48,966 bases of DNA from a virus. How positions within the stretch are numbered: the stretch's first letter is position 1; every line of letters starts with the position of its first letter. Positions 24,727-32,813 of this stretch are shown here, piece by piece. The position numbers and the translations under genes are program-made. Location of the stretch: positions 1 through 48,966 of IMG/VR virus record IMGVR_UViG_3300012950_000007; one strand, given 5' to 3'. The notes beneath the pieces were generated by a model. The model did no database searches. It had not been told where the DNA came from and saw only the letters and a program-made list of their open reading frames with translations.

Positions 24727-26379
24727 TTAATATTTATGTACTAAGGTGCCTTCTTCTGGAGGTCGCCATCCAGCAGGAGGTTGCCAACCAGATGGATTCT
24801 CGGCTTGTTCTGACACAATAGCTTCTGTATTTATCAGCAGCAATGAAATACTAGCAGCATTTTGAAGGGCTGTTCTAGTAACTTTCTTTGGATCAATAAC
24901 ACCGGCTACAACTAAATCCTCAAATTTGCCATTTGCAGCATTATATCCAAAATTTATATTTTTCGAACCCAAAACCTTCTTTATTATTTTACCGGAATCT
25001 TCAAATGCATTTTCAACAATTTGAGTAATCGGCCGCACACACGCGTCCAAGAGCACCTTTGCGGCTGGGGCTAATTCTTTATCTAAAGAGGACAAATCAA
25101 CTTTATTTGCAGCCCTAAGCAATGCTATCCCACCCCCTGCAACATAGCCCTCTTCAATTGCGGCTCTTGTTGCACAAATGGCATCATCAACTCTGTCGCC
25201 TTTTTCTCTAAGCTCAAGCTCTGTAGAGTACCCAACAGACAATATGGCTGCTTTGTTTTTAAGAAACGATATTCTGTTATTTACATCCAAACGTTCTGAA
25301 TCGCCTATAAGTTTGTCTAAGTCTTTTCTATATGCAGAAAGCTTATCCTTCATCCTGGACTCATCTTTGTTTCCTTCAAATATCTTGGTTAAGAATCTGT
25401 TTACAACTACCTTTTTGGCAAAGCCTAAATCGTCAACTGTAGCGCTAGACAGGGCGCTTCCCCCGTCAGCCCCAAAGACCCTGGTTCCAACCAGCACAGA
25501 GAGCGCCTCAAGCCACTCTAACCTGCCACTAACACCAATGCCCATAGGAGGTATGTTAACGGCAACAACTTTTAATCTTCCAAGCTTATTGTTTGTAACG
25601 AATGTAGCTAAAGCTTCTTGTTTTACGGATCTGGCTAAAACCAAAACTGGAAGATTTTTGTTTGATAAATCATTAAGCAAGTTAAAGCAAGAAGTTAGAG
25701 AAGTTATCTCTTCATCGCATATTAAAATATTACAATTATCTATAACAACATCCGAATGATCTTCTGTCAAAAAAGCTGGAGTTACATAACCAGCCTTCAA
25801 TTCTACTCCGTCAACAAATCTGACAGAGGTTTCTGGCCCTGGGCATGCCTCTGCAGTAACAGCCCCCTCTAATCCGATTGTGTCAAATGCCTCTGCTATT
25901 TTATAGCCAATATCTTCATCATTATTAGCAGAGATTGTTGCAATATTTTGAAGAGAACTGAGCCCATCAATGTCCGTTGCCATACCATTTAAGTTATTAA
26001 CGACTTGGTCTACCGCCCATTCTACGCCTCGTTTAAAATTAAGAGGACTATAATTAGTATTTATTAATTCATTTCCTCTCTTAAAAATTTCATGAGCTAA
26101 AACTGTTGCGGTAGTTGTTCCGTCTCCAGCTACAGCCGCAGTTCTGCCTGCCGCCTCTTTTATTAACTGACACGCTAATTCTTCAATTGGATCTTTAAGA
26201 GTAACTTCTCTTGCTACGGTTACACCGTCTTTGGTCAAAACTGGCGAGCCCACGAACTTCCCCAAAATAACATTTTTACCTTGAGGCCCCATTGTGACGC
26301 CAACTGTCTTAGCCAGCTTCTCTGCTCCAGACAGAAGAGTTGCTCTAGCCTCTTCGCTGTAAGTTAAATCTTTAGCCAT
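24727..26379 (-). CDS. groL: GroEL-type chaperonin (HSP60)
   Basis: 550 residues over the full family length. Equatorial ATP-site motifs are intact: TMGPQGKNVILGK, VAGDGTTTATVLA, the VDDAICATRAAIEEGYVAGGG segment with the catalytic Asp, and VIDPKKVTRTALQNAASI. The apical region is more diverged: NIPPMGIGVSGRLEWLEAL stands where bacteria have KAPGFGDRRKAML, and the E/D-rich GroES-contact helix differs. The usual GGM-repeat tail is replaced by a Trp/Pro/Glu-rich end (SGWQPPAGWRPPEEGT). It would refold phage proteins, perhaps capsid subunits. No GroES gene is seen, so it may use host GroES or work differently. Confidence 0.95.
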   Translation of the reverse strand: MAKDLTYSEEARATLLSGAEKLAKTVGVTMGPQGKNVILGKFVGSPVLTKDGVTVAREVTLKDPIEELACQLIKEAAGRTAAVAGDGTTTATVLAHEIFKRGNELINTNYSPLNFKRGVEWAVDQVVNNLNGMATDIDGLSSLQNIATISANNDEDIGYKIAEAFDTIGLEGAVTAEACPGPETSVRFVDGVELKAGYVTPAFLTEDHSDVVIDNCNILICDEEITSLTSCFNLLNDLSNKNLPVLVLARSVKQEALATFVTNNKLGRLKVVAVNIPPMGIGVSGRLEWLEALSVLVGTRVFGADGGSALSSATVDDLGFAKKVVVNRFLTKIFEGNKDESRMKDKLSAYRKDLDKLIGDSERLDVNNRISFLKNKAAILSVGYSTELELREKGDRVDDAICATRAAIEEGYVAGGGIALLRAANKVDLSSLDKELAPAAKVLLDACVRPITQIVENAFEDSGKIIKKVLGSKNINFGYNAANGKFEDLVVAGVIDPKKVTRTALQNAASISLLLINTEAIVSEQAENPSGWQPPAGWRPPEEGTLVHKY

Positions 26380-26390
26380 TGTATCCTTCC

Positions 26391-26924
26391 TTATCTTTCT
26401 TTTAAAATATATGTTAATGCAACCGCAATTGCGTCTGCTTCATCGTAGCATTCTTTAGATATTTTACCATTTTTATTATTTCTTAAACTAAAAGAAGAAA
26501 AGTATTTTTTTATAAAATCAAAACAATCTTCTTTTGAAGATATCCTATATCCAGCAAACTTAGAAAGCATGGACCTGATGGTTGAAACAGCATATCTGTT
26601 TGGCTCATACCCCAAGCTCTTCAAGCAAGCCATAGAGGTCAATTCATTAAAAACAGATAATACTATTATAGTTCTTGCAGTGCTTCTTCCTGCCGGAAAC
26701 TTATTAGCATAGGCCTCCGAAGCAACAATGTCAGGACGTTTTTCTTGAAAAAAATCATAAAGCTCATCATATGCAGCGCTAACCCTAAAAGTCAGCGAGC
26801 CCTTGGTGCTTTTTGGCGGCTTTATGTTTCCATACTCTTTTAATACAATGTTATTGTCATCATATTCGAGTATTGACCAACCAATTGTGCTTGATGATAT
26901 GTCTAATCCTAGTACTGTTTTCAT
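26391..26924 (-). CDS. ruvC: RuvC-like Holliday-junction resolvase
   Basis: 177 residues, close to the normal RuvC length. RNase-H-fold acidic residues are in place: LGLDIS (Asp8), IVASEAYAN (Glu70), and DEADAIAVALTY (Asp161, Asp164). It would cut four-way junctions made by RecA/UvsX before packaging. It begins just after the hairpin at 26932-26963, and its ATG has no strong Shine-Dalgarno, so its expression may depend on read-through from the ssDNA-binding gene. The stop is followed within 11 bases by groL. Confidence 0.9.
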   Translation of the reverse strand: MKTVLGLDISSSTIGWSILEYDDNNIVLKEYGNIKPPKSTKGSLTFRVSAAYDELYDFFQEKRPDIVASEAYANKFPAGRSTARTIIVLSVFNELTSMACLKSLGYEPNRYAVSTIRSMLSKFAGYRISSKEDCFDFIKKYFSSFSLRNNKNGKISKECYDEADAIAVALTYILKER

Positions 26925-26931
26925 AATAAAT

Positions 26932-26963
26932 AAGGCGCATAGAGATCTTACTCTATGCGCCTT
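26932..26963 (-). terminator. Strong 13-bp hairpin after the ssDNA-binding gene
   Basis: AAGGCGCATAGAG pairs perfectly with CTCTATGCGCCTT around a 6-base loop (arms 26951-26963 and 26932-26944). The tail on the minus strand is TATTTATT, only moderately U-rich, and runs directly into the ruvC start. It can be an attenuating terminator or a 3' mRNA-stabilising stem. Confidence 0.65.
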
Positions 26964-26981
26964 AAATTATCTCACAGAAAT

Positions 26982-27593
26982 TTATTCAAAATCAAAGTCA
27001 AAATCATCATCTGTTGCTGCATCAGTGCTTGCTGCGCTAACCTCGTCAACGCTCCAAGACATAACTTCACAAACTTCAGTTGCACTGGATGGAGAAATCA
27101 ACTTTTCGACATTCACTCTGTCATTGAAATCTACAAACCGAGCCTTGAAGTCTGAGGACAATGGCTCCTTTGGATTCGGAGTAACACTGTAAAGAGGCTG
27201 CGAACCCTTTGGCCCCTTGCTTACGGTTAAATCATAAGCAGTAACCTTTCCCCACCGACTGTTATTATATAGAGCCTTAACTCCATTATAAATTTGAGGG
27301 CCGACTTCGAGGATTCTAAACTCATCATCTGTTCGATCCAGCACCTTGATCAACCACCTTGGTTGACGACGAAAGCCGGAATCTTCGAGCCTGCGAACAA
27401 GCTCTGGGTGATCAACAGGGCTATTAACCTTGCGCCTAGAGCCATCGGGAGTTACTACCCAATGAATATAAAACTGGACCGGATTGCCCATGACGCGAAC
27501 TGTGTTCTCGCCTTCTTCTAACCGCATAAAATCAGACTTAGTTCCTGAGTCTGCGGCATTCCAATCAACTTCACCAAATACCATACTTGTCAT
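26982..27593 (-). CDS. Single-stranded DNA-binding protein, gp32-like
   Basis: 203 residues. The N-terminal DFMRLEEGENTVRVMGNPVQFYIHW fits the OB-fold entry of phage gp32-type proteins, followed by further strands (PRWLIKVLDRTDDEFRILEVG). The C-terminus is the diagnostic acidic tail with alternating aromatics (DDDFDFDFE), used to dock partner proteins. It would coat single-stranded DNA in replication and recombination beside RecA/UvsX, RuvC and the UvsY-like protein. AGGAG precedes the ATG and the leader contains two hairpins (27612-27661), which could mediate autoregulation as known for T4 gp32. The zinc finger of T4 gp32 is not visible. Confidence 0.85.
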   Translation of the reverse strand: MTSMVFGEVDWNAADSGTKSDFMRLEEGENTVRVMGNPVQFYIHWVVTPDGSRRKVNSPVDHPELVRRLEDSGFRRQPRWLIKVLDRTDDEFRILEVGPQIYNGVKALYNNSRWGKVTAYDLTVSKGPKGSQPLYSVTPNPKEPLSSDFKARFVDFNDRVNVEKLISPSSATEVCEVMSWSVDEVSAASTDAATDDDFDFDFE

Positions 27594-27611
27594 TTTTTCT
27601 CCTATCTATAT

Positions 27612-27661
27612 GTGACTTTGTCACGATTGTGGCCTAACCGCTGAATTGCGGATTGTTGCCA
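27612..27661 (-). promoter_or_regulatory. Structured leader of the ssDNA-binding gene
   Basis: The 81-base gap 27594-27674 upstream of the ssDNA-binding ATG holds two stems on the minus strand. The first is TGGC/GCCA (27658-27661 with 27630-27633), enclosing CCGC/GCGG (27648-27651 with 27638-27641) around a 6-base loop. The second is GTGAC-AAA-GTCAC (27612-27624), about 10 bases before AGGAG. T4 gp32 represses its own mRNA through a structured leader, so a similar operator is plausible here. Confidence 0.5.
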
Positions 27662-27674
27662 AATTTATTAAGAA

Positions 27675-28232
27675 TTAACCCCAATCAATGTCATCGATAT
27701 CACCACCGAAATCATCAACCTTGGTTGACTTTGTGGGGAAGGGTTGACTTTCGCCAACGCTACTATTATACCCAACGCTACTTGCGTTTTCAATAGAATA
27801 ATCTCTGCGCAAAAAGGTTTTTAATGCATAATGCCAACCAGAAAAATAACTAGCTTTATTTTCTAACCATTTCTTACAGGCCTTTGCCAAGGAAAGCTGA
27901 TTGCATGATTCTATATAATCATCATCAGCTTGAGCATGCCACTCTTTATCCTTTACCGTTTTAAAACCAGCCTCTTTTGCTTTATACAAAGCAGCTTTTG
28001 ACCAAGTTTTGTTCTTCTCTGATTCTAAAAAGTTTATCCATCTATCAATCTGAACAATCTTTTCTTGACAAATGTTCTGGCCTTCCAAAGTGTGTAACAA
28101 ACCTCTTTCGGCTATGTTAGAATCAACAATACCATTTGTAGGCAACAAACTAATAACGCTTTCTATTCCAGATATATCGATATCTTCGATAGAAAATGTA
28201 TTTATTGAAATTTTCTCATGAAGCTTTGACAC
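27675..28232 (-). CDS. Possible UvsY-like recombination mediator
   Basis: 185 residues; GTG start with GGAG upstream. The centre is charged and helical: IDRWINFLESEKNKTWSKAALYKAKEAGFKT, then NQLSLAKACKKWLENKASYFSGWHYALK, a layout like UvsY, which loads UvsX on ssDNA. The C-terminal tip DDFGGDIDDIDW is acidic with an aromatic end, similar to the ssDNA-binding protein's tail. It directly precedes that gene. UvsY is only 137 residues and I cannot show homology by eye, so the name is tentative; an SSB-interacting protein of another kind is the main alternative. Confidence 0.4.
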   Translation of the reverse strand: MSKLHEKISINTFSIEDIDISGIESVISLLPTNGIVDSNIAERGLLHTLEGQNICQEKIVQIDRWINFLESEKNKTWSKAALYKAKEAGFKTVKDKEWHAQADDDYIESCNQLSLAKACKKWLENKASYFSGWHYALKTFLRRDYSIENASSVGYNSSVGESQPFPTKSTKVDDFGGDIDDIDWG

Positions 28233-28248
28233 AACTTCTCCTAAATTA

Positions 28249-28581
28249 TTATTCTATTTTTTGTTCTAATTTTTCTATCCGCTCAACAATATTATTCACC
28301 TGGAAAAAATTGTCAACTTTTATTTCAAGGTCCAAAACTTTATTTATCTTCTTGTCCAAAACCCTTATTCTTTGATTCATCATAACATTCAACAGGAAAA
28401 AAATTACGCCGAGAGGAACATTTTTATTTACCGGAGGATTAACAAAAGTTATTATTCCATTTTTATCTGTTTTGAACAAACCGATAAACTCAGAGCCTCC
28501 AAACTGCTCTTTCAGAGAGCAGTAGTATTCAAACTCACTGTCACTTAACTCAAGTCGCTTATTTCCAACGGCTCGTATCAA
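28249..28581 (-). CDS. Hypothetical protein, 110 residues, with hydrophobic centre
   Basis: Begins at TTG 28581, which overlaps the previous stop as TTGA; AGGAGG stands 8 bases upstream and supports this start. Residues 40-70 include NPPVNKNVPLGVIFFLLNVMM, hydrophobic but short for a clear membrane span. The C-terminal 35 residues look like a coiled coil (VERIEKLEQKIE). No recognised family. It is translated in series with the zinc-ribbon protein and the UvsY-like candidate. Confidence 0.75.
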   Translation of the reverse strand: MIRAVGNKRLELSDSEFEYYCSLKEQFGGSEFIGLFKTDKNGIITFVNPPVNKNVPLGVIFFLLNVMMNQRIRVLDKKINKVLDLEIKVDNFFQVNNIVERIEKLEQKIE

Positions 28582-29045
28582 TCCGAAACCCTCCTAACTG
28601 TTGGCCCAGAATTCTTAACCTTGCTTTCTTTTGCTATTCTTTTTAACCTTGCAACCTTTAAATCTTCATCAGCATTTTCTAACGCATCTTCCATATCTGT
28701 TATTGCTTCGCTTCTAATCTCTTCTCTAATATTGTCATAGCTCTCTTCTTTAAACTCTTCTGCGGCAACAAGGCTCTCGTCAATCGGAATGGGCTCCTCT
28801 TCATTAGTAGCTTCTGTATTAACAGGAAAAAACTCTGACATTATAAATAATGATAAATCAAAAATTAATTCATTACTTAATTCCTGCGAAAACTCTTGTT
28901 CCAATATTCTTTGTTTCATAAGATCTAGTCTGCGAGAATGAAGATCCCCCAAAAGAGCCGAGCCACAACTAGGGCAGCAATTCTTCATCAAAGAATGTCT
29001 CATTGATGTATTAACTTCAAATTCACAATTTTTACAAACTATCAT
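28578..29045 (-). CDS. Zinc-ribbon protein with acidic helical tail
   Basis: 155 residues; the ATG overlaps the dnaE stop as ATGA. Cys4, Cys7, Cys24 and Cys27 (CKNC, CPSC) make a rubredoxin-type zinc ribbon. The rest is acidic (NEEEPIPIDESLVAAEEFKEES) and then basic (ARLKRIAKESK). Coupling to dnaE suggests a role with the polymerase or replisome, but no direct evidence exists. Confidence 0.75.
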   Translation of the reverse strand: MIVCKNCEFEVNTSMRHSLMKNCCPSCGSALLGDLHSRRLDLMKQRILEQEFSQELSNELIFDLSLFIMSEFFPVNTEATNEEEPIPIDESLVAAEEFKEESYDNIREEIRSEAITDMEDALENADEDLKVARLKRIAKESKVKNSGPTVRRVSD

Positions 29046-32000
29046 ACTTCTCTCCCATAAATTCTCTCCAGAGCGGAAAGCGCTAAATCTTTTTGATCTA
29101 AATAACTATTCACTTTACATATAGCCTTAATAGGCAGACCGTCTTTAAGCATCGACTTATATTTTTCATAGTCCTCTGCCCAAAGAGTCAGCCCACAAGT
29201 GTCTCCATTAATATCTTCTATAAGATATTTTGCAAACTTCTTACCTATATTCTTCCCATTTTTAATTTTAAATTCTTTTATCTTTGTTTTTATTATAGCT
29301 TCAACTTTTATTCTTGTTCCGCTATTTAAAATACTAACTTGCGAAAGAGGAGTAACGAGAGAGCCTCCTGTGAAAAAACTTTTAAATACTTCGTGAAGAT
29401 TGCCGCTTAATGATCTGCCCAAAACTTCTCTTTCAAATAATAAAATATTTTTCCTATCCCATTCTTCCTCTGAATCGCCAAATTCTAGCTCATCTATTAT
29501 CTTACGAAATTCATCAGAATTTTTTAAGATAGAATGCTTTTCAAAGAGTACATCTCTTTGGTCCTTTGGAACCTTTTTCATAGTTGGGTTTGCAGCAAAA
29601 ATCTTTGATTCAATAGCTTTTTTGATTGCATTTTTAGCCTTTGATCTATATTTTTGATAGTTATCATGCATATCCTGCCTAGTTCTGTCGAAGCAATCTA
29701 AAGCTCCTGCTTTTGACAAAGACTGTATGATTGTCTTTCCAACTGTTCTGCTATCGTTTCTTGCCAAAAAGTCTGGATAGTTTTCATAAGGCTGATTTTC
29801 TATAATGCTTATTATAGCCTTATCTCCAACACCTTTTATAGCAGATGTTCCAGTGGATATATTTCCGTCTTCTAGAATTGTATATCTACCAGCACTATAA
29901 TTAACATTCGGGGGCAGAACTTCTATGCCCATCTTTCTACATTCATCAAGATACTCTTGAGCCTTATCACTATTGGGATCTTCTGAGTTTATTAAGGCAC
30001 ACATAAATTCAGATGGATAGTGGTGCTTTAACCATGCTGTATAAAAGGATATGATTGAATAAGAAATAGAATGAGATTTATTGAACGCATATCCGCCTAA
30101 TGGTTCTATATACGTCTTCCATATTTTACATGCCACTTCATGTGTCATATCGCTATAATTCATGCAATCTTTTACGAAATTTGTTTCTGTGCGCAAAACA
30201 AGCTTTGGATCCTTGCCTTTTAGCTTGCTAATCTTTCTCAAAGCATCTGCTTGATTCAGGTCCCAACCAGCACAATCTTGAGCGATAATCATGGCTTGCT
30301 CTTCGTACACTAAAACTCCATAAGTTTTCTCCAAAGCCCGCTCAAGATTTGGATGTTCATATACAGTTTTTTCTAATCCAAGTCTTCGTTTGGCATACCT
30401 TCTTCTCTCTGCAGGTTTGCAGGACGGTCTTCCGATGGCGTTTATAGCGGATATATCCTCTATGCTTTTTGGCTTTAGTTTTATACAAAACGGAGTTAAA
30501 GAGGATTCTAGCTGAAACAAGCCTATAGTCTTTCCTCGGCCTATCATATCATAAACCTTCTGATCCTTCATGTCTATATCGTTTACGGTCAAATCTTTTC
30601 CGGTAGAATTCTTTATAAGTTTAAAGGCATCATCTATAACCGTTAGAGTTTTTAGGCCTAAGAGATCCATTTTAATGAGACCGTTTTCTTCACATCTAGT
30701 CTTTTCCCATTGAGTTATAATGTGACCCTCTTTGTCTATTCTTAAAGGAACAGACTCGCAAAGAGCGCCCTCTCCAATGACTATGCCTGCAGCATGCATA
30801 GACCAGTTTCTAGTTAGGTTTTGCAGCTTAGAAGCATACTCGTATAATTCTGGATATTGATCCATATACACACACAGCTGTGTGCTTTCGTTCATGGCCT
30901 TGCTCAAAGTATCTGCATCAGGCATAATAGAAGTTATAGTATTCGCTATTTTAAAGGCAGAAGATTTATCTCCACCAAGTCTAAGGCTTCTTGCCACATC
31001 TTTTATAACAACTCTGGGAGATAAAGTGCTCCAATTAGATATAGAAGCAACACGCTCTGCGCCATACTTGTCTTTGATATAATCTTTTACCAATCCAGGA
31101 TCAGAAAAATCAGAATCAATATCTGGAAAGGATTTCTTTTTATTATTATGAAATCTTTCAAAGATTAAATCATATTCTATTGGATCTACATTTGTTATGC
31201 CTGTCAAATATGCAACCAGAGAGCCTGCGGCAGACCCTCTTGCTGGGCCAACAGGCATCCTTTTCTTTGCCCAATTAACATAATCTGAAACAATCAACAT
31301 ATAAGAAGAAAAATTCTTTTCCTCTAAGACAGAAAGCTCTGCTTTAACTCTGTCCCAATACTCTTCCTTGTCATCTTTGTCCAAGTGAGTCAGCTTCTCC
31401 TTAAACCCCTCTACACACTTATATCTAAGATAAGATTTATCATCAGGGATTGTTGATTTGATTTTATTCTTCCACTCTAAAAACTCTTTATAATCTGGCT
31501 CTTCAGATACAGAGAAAGAAGGAAGCATTGCCCCTTTAGGTTTGATATATGATGGTTCTGCGCATTCATTCATAATCTTTATAGAATTCTGCATACCAAT
31601 ATTTGCAACCTTGGGTCCAAAGAAATCAATAACTTCTTCATGAGTTTTCAAATACATGTCTTGAACGCCATAGCGAAATCTATCTGGATCATCTACGGCT
31701 TTCTTGTCTTTTATGGCAAGCATAAAATCATGATATTTTGCATGCTCCTTATCCCTATAATGAGCATCACACGTTATAACATATGGAATTCCAAAATCAT
31801 TAGATATTCTTAAAAGAGAATCATTTAGCTTTTGTTGATTAACTTCTCGTCCGCTTTTGTTTACGTCATATAAGGCATGAGGCTGTAACTCTAAAAATAA
31901 CCTATCCTTAAATATTTCATGTAATCTATTTATATGACACAATGCTTTTTCTTCATCATTATCTGTTATAAGAGTTTTTGCTATCAAACCATTGCTACAT

Positions 32001-32413
32001 GCAGTAAGAGCAAAAACTCCTTCGTTATAAGCCTCTATGTGCTCCCAGGAGATCCTGGGAGTTTTCTTTCCCATATATCCAGAAACTTGATTTTGATATG
32101 AATGATAATTCAACTTAAGAATATTTCTATACCCTATTTCATTCTTGGCCAAAAGCACTAAATGGTAAGACTTTCTGCTAGATAAATCATCTGCAAAATA
32201 AGCTTCTATTCCAGGTATTAGCTTAACACCAGTTTCTTGACTGGCCTTCCAAGCGTCATATAAGGCAGTCAAGGTTCCATGGTCGGTCACGGCTACTGCC
32301 GGATGATCAACCTCTTTGGCTCTACGAAACAAGTCATAGGTATCATTCATCCCATCCAAAGGGCTTCCTAATTCAGTATGATTATGCAGCGATACAAAAG
32401 GACCCTTTGTCAT
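29042..32413 (-). CDS. dnaE: DNA polymerase III alpha subunit (DnaE type)
   Basis: 1123 residues, the normal DnaE size. An N-terminal PHP domain keeps metal-ligand positions: HNH at 10-12, DHG at 44-46, GIEAYF (Glu70), His84, and CDAH near 216-218. The C-family polymerase palm has GPARGSAAGSLVAYLTGI, PDIDSDF (catalytic Asp431 and Asp433) and MDLLGLKTL (Asp583). The HhH/tau-type region and a C-terminal OB-type strand set (TRIKVEAIIKTKIKEF) follow. It would replicate the phage genome. No exonuclease subunit is visible, so the intact PHP site may proofread. Promoter-like and hairpin elements lie upstream (32448-32505). Confidence 0.95.
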   Translation of the reverse strand: MTKGPFVSLHNHTELGSPLDGMNDTYDLFRRAKEVDHPAVAVTDHGTLTALYDAWKASQETGVKLIPGIEAYFADDLSSRKSYHLVLLAKNEIGYRNILKLNYHSYQNQVSGYMGKKTPRISWEHIEAYNEGVFALTACSNGLIAKTLITDNDEEKALCHINRLHEIFKDRLFLELQPHALYDVNKSGREVNQQKLNDSLLRISNDFGIPYVITCDAHYRDKEHAKYHDFMLAIKDKKAVDDPDRFRYGVQDMYLKTHEEVIDFFGPKVANIGMQNSIKIMNECAEPSYIKPKGAMLPSFSVSEEPDYKEFLEWKNKIKSTIPDDKSYLRYKCVEGFKEKLTHLDKDDKEEYWDRVKAELSVLEEKNFSSYMLIVSDYVNWAKKRMPVGPARGSAAGSLVAYLTGITNVDPIEYDLIFERFHNNKKKSFPDIDSDFSDPGLVKDYIKDKYGAERVASISNWSTLSPRVVIKDVARSLRLGGDKSSAFKIANTITSIMPDADTLSKAMNESTQLCVYMDQYPELYEYASKLQNLTRNWSMHAAGIVIGEGALCESVPLRIDKEGHIITQWEKTRCEENGLIKMDLLGLKTLTVIDDAFKLIKNSTGKDLTVNDIDMKDQKVYDMIGRGKTIGLFQLESSLTPFCIKLKPKSIEDISAINAIGRPSCKPAERRRYAKRRLGLEKTVYEHPNLERALEKTYGVLVYEEQAMIIAQDCAGWDLNQADALRKISKLKGKDPKLVLRTETNFVKDCMNYSDMTHEVACKIWKTYIEPLGGYAFNKSHSISYSIISFYTAWLKHHYPSEFMCALINSEDPNSDKAQEYLDECRKMGIEVLPPNVNYSAGRYTILEDGNISTGTSAIKGVGDKAIISIIENQPYENYPDFLARNDSRTVGKTIIQSLSKAGALDCFDRTRQDMHDNYQKYRSKAKNAIKKAIESKIFAANPTMKKVPKDQRDVLFEKHSILKNSDEFRKIIDELEFGDSEEEWDRKNILLFEREVLGRSLSGNLHEVFKSFFTGGSLVTPLSQVSILNSGTRIKVEAIIKTKIKEFKIKNGKNIGKKFAKYLIEDINGDTCGLTLWAEDYEKYKSMLKDGLPIKAICKVNSYLDQKDLALSALERIYGREV

Positions 32414-32447
32414 GAAAACCTCAATGCTTTAATTTCTAATTTATATA

Positions 32448-32467
32448 GGCCAGCAAGGATGCTGGCC
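32448..32467 (-). other. GC-rich stem-loop at the 5' side of dnaE
   Basis: GGCCAGC pairs with GCTGGCC (arms 32461-32467 and 32448-32454) around a 6-base loop. The following minus-strand sequence (TATATAAATT) is not a strong U-tract. It is either a weak terminator for the upstream gene or, with the promoter-like site at 32478-32505, a stem near the 5' end of dnaE mRNA. Confidence 0.55.
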
Positions 32468-32477
32468 TTCAATAATA

Positions 32478-32505
32478 ATTGTAGTCACGAAAAATTAAAT
32501 TTCAA
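32478..32505 (-). promoter_or_regulatory. Sigma-70-like promoter candidate for dnaE
   Basis: Minus strand TTGAAA (32505-32500), 16-base spacer, TACAAT (32483-32478), both near consensus. It lies in the 103-base gap before dnaE, so transcription would start about 32471, just upstream of the GGCCAGC stem. Confidence 0.4.
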
Positions 32506-32516
32506 CAGAATCTAAT

Positions 32517-32798
32517 CTAATCAACAAACATGTCTGATATGTTGTCATAAATCTCGTTCACAATATCCATATCTAAATCTTTTTTAGCAGCACTTAGCGC
32601 CTGCGTTAACTCTTTCTTTGGAATACTTTTTTGGTCCAGAAAATCTGCGGACCACTCTCTTCTAGAGTCCTGCAGATCTTTAATCTGTAATTCATAAACC
32701 AAGTATTGCTTAACATATTCTTTGACATCTTCTGTTGACCAAGTGGTATTCTCGTCTTGCTTTCCATCAGATTCGTTAAAAATTTTTACAATATTCAT
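32517..32798 (-). CDS. Small helical protein resembling DsbA/GapR-type DNA-binding proteins
   Basis: 93 residues. The pattern after residue 20 (EYVKQYLVYELQIKDLQDSRREW, IPKKELTQALSAAKKDLD, acidic end) resembles the T4 DsbA and GapR/DUF2312-like layout: a long helix, a short loop, then a second helix that overtwists or wraps DNA. T4 DsbA binds late promoters. The gene is followed by a hairpin and preceded by the giant gene at 32814. The resemblance is in layout only, so this is a suggestion and not an assignment. Confidence 0.35.
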   Translation of the reverse strand: MNIVKIFNESDGKQDENTTWSTEDVKEYVKQYLVYELQIKDLQDSRREWSADFLDQKSIPKKELTQALSAAKKDLDMDIVNEIYDNISDMFVD

Positions 32799-32813
32799 TG
32801 TTTGCTCCTAGTT

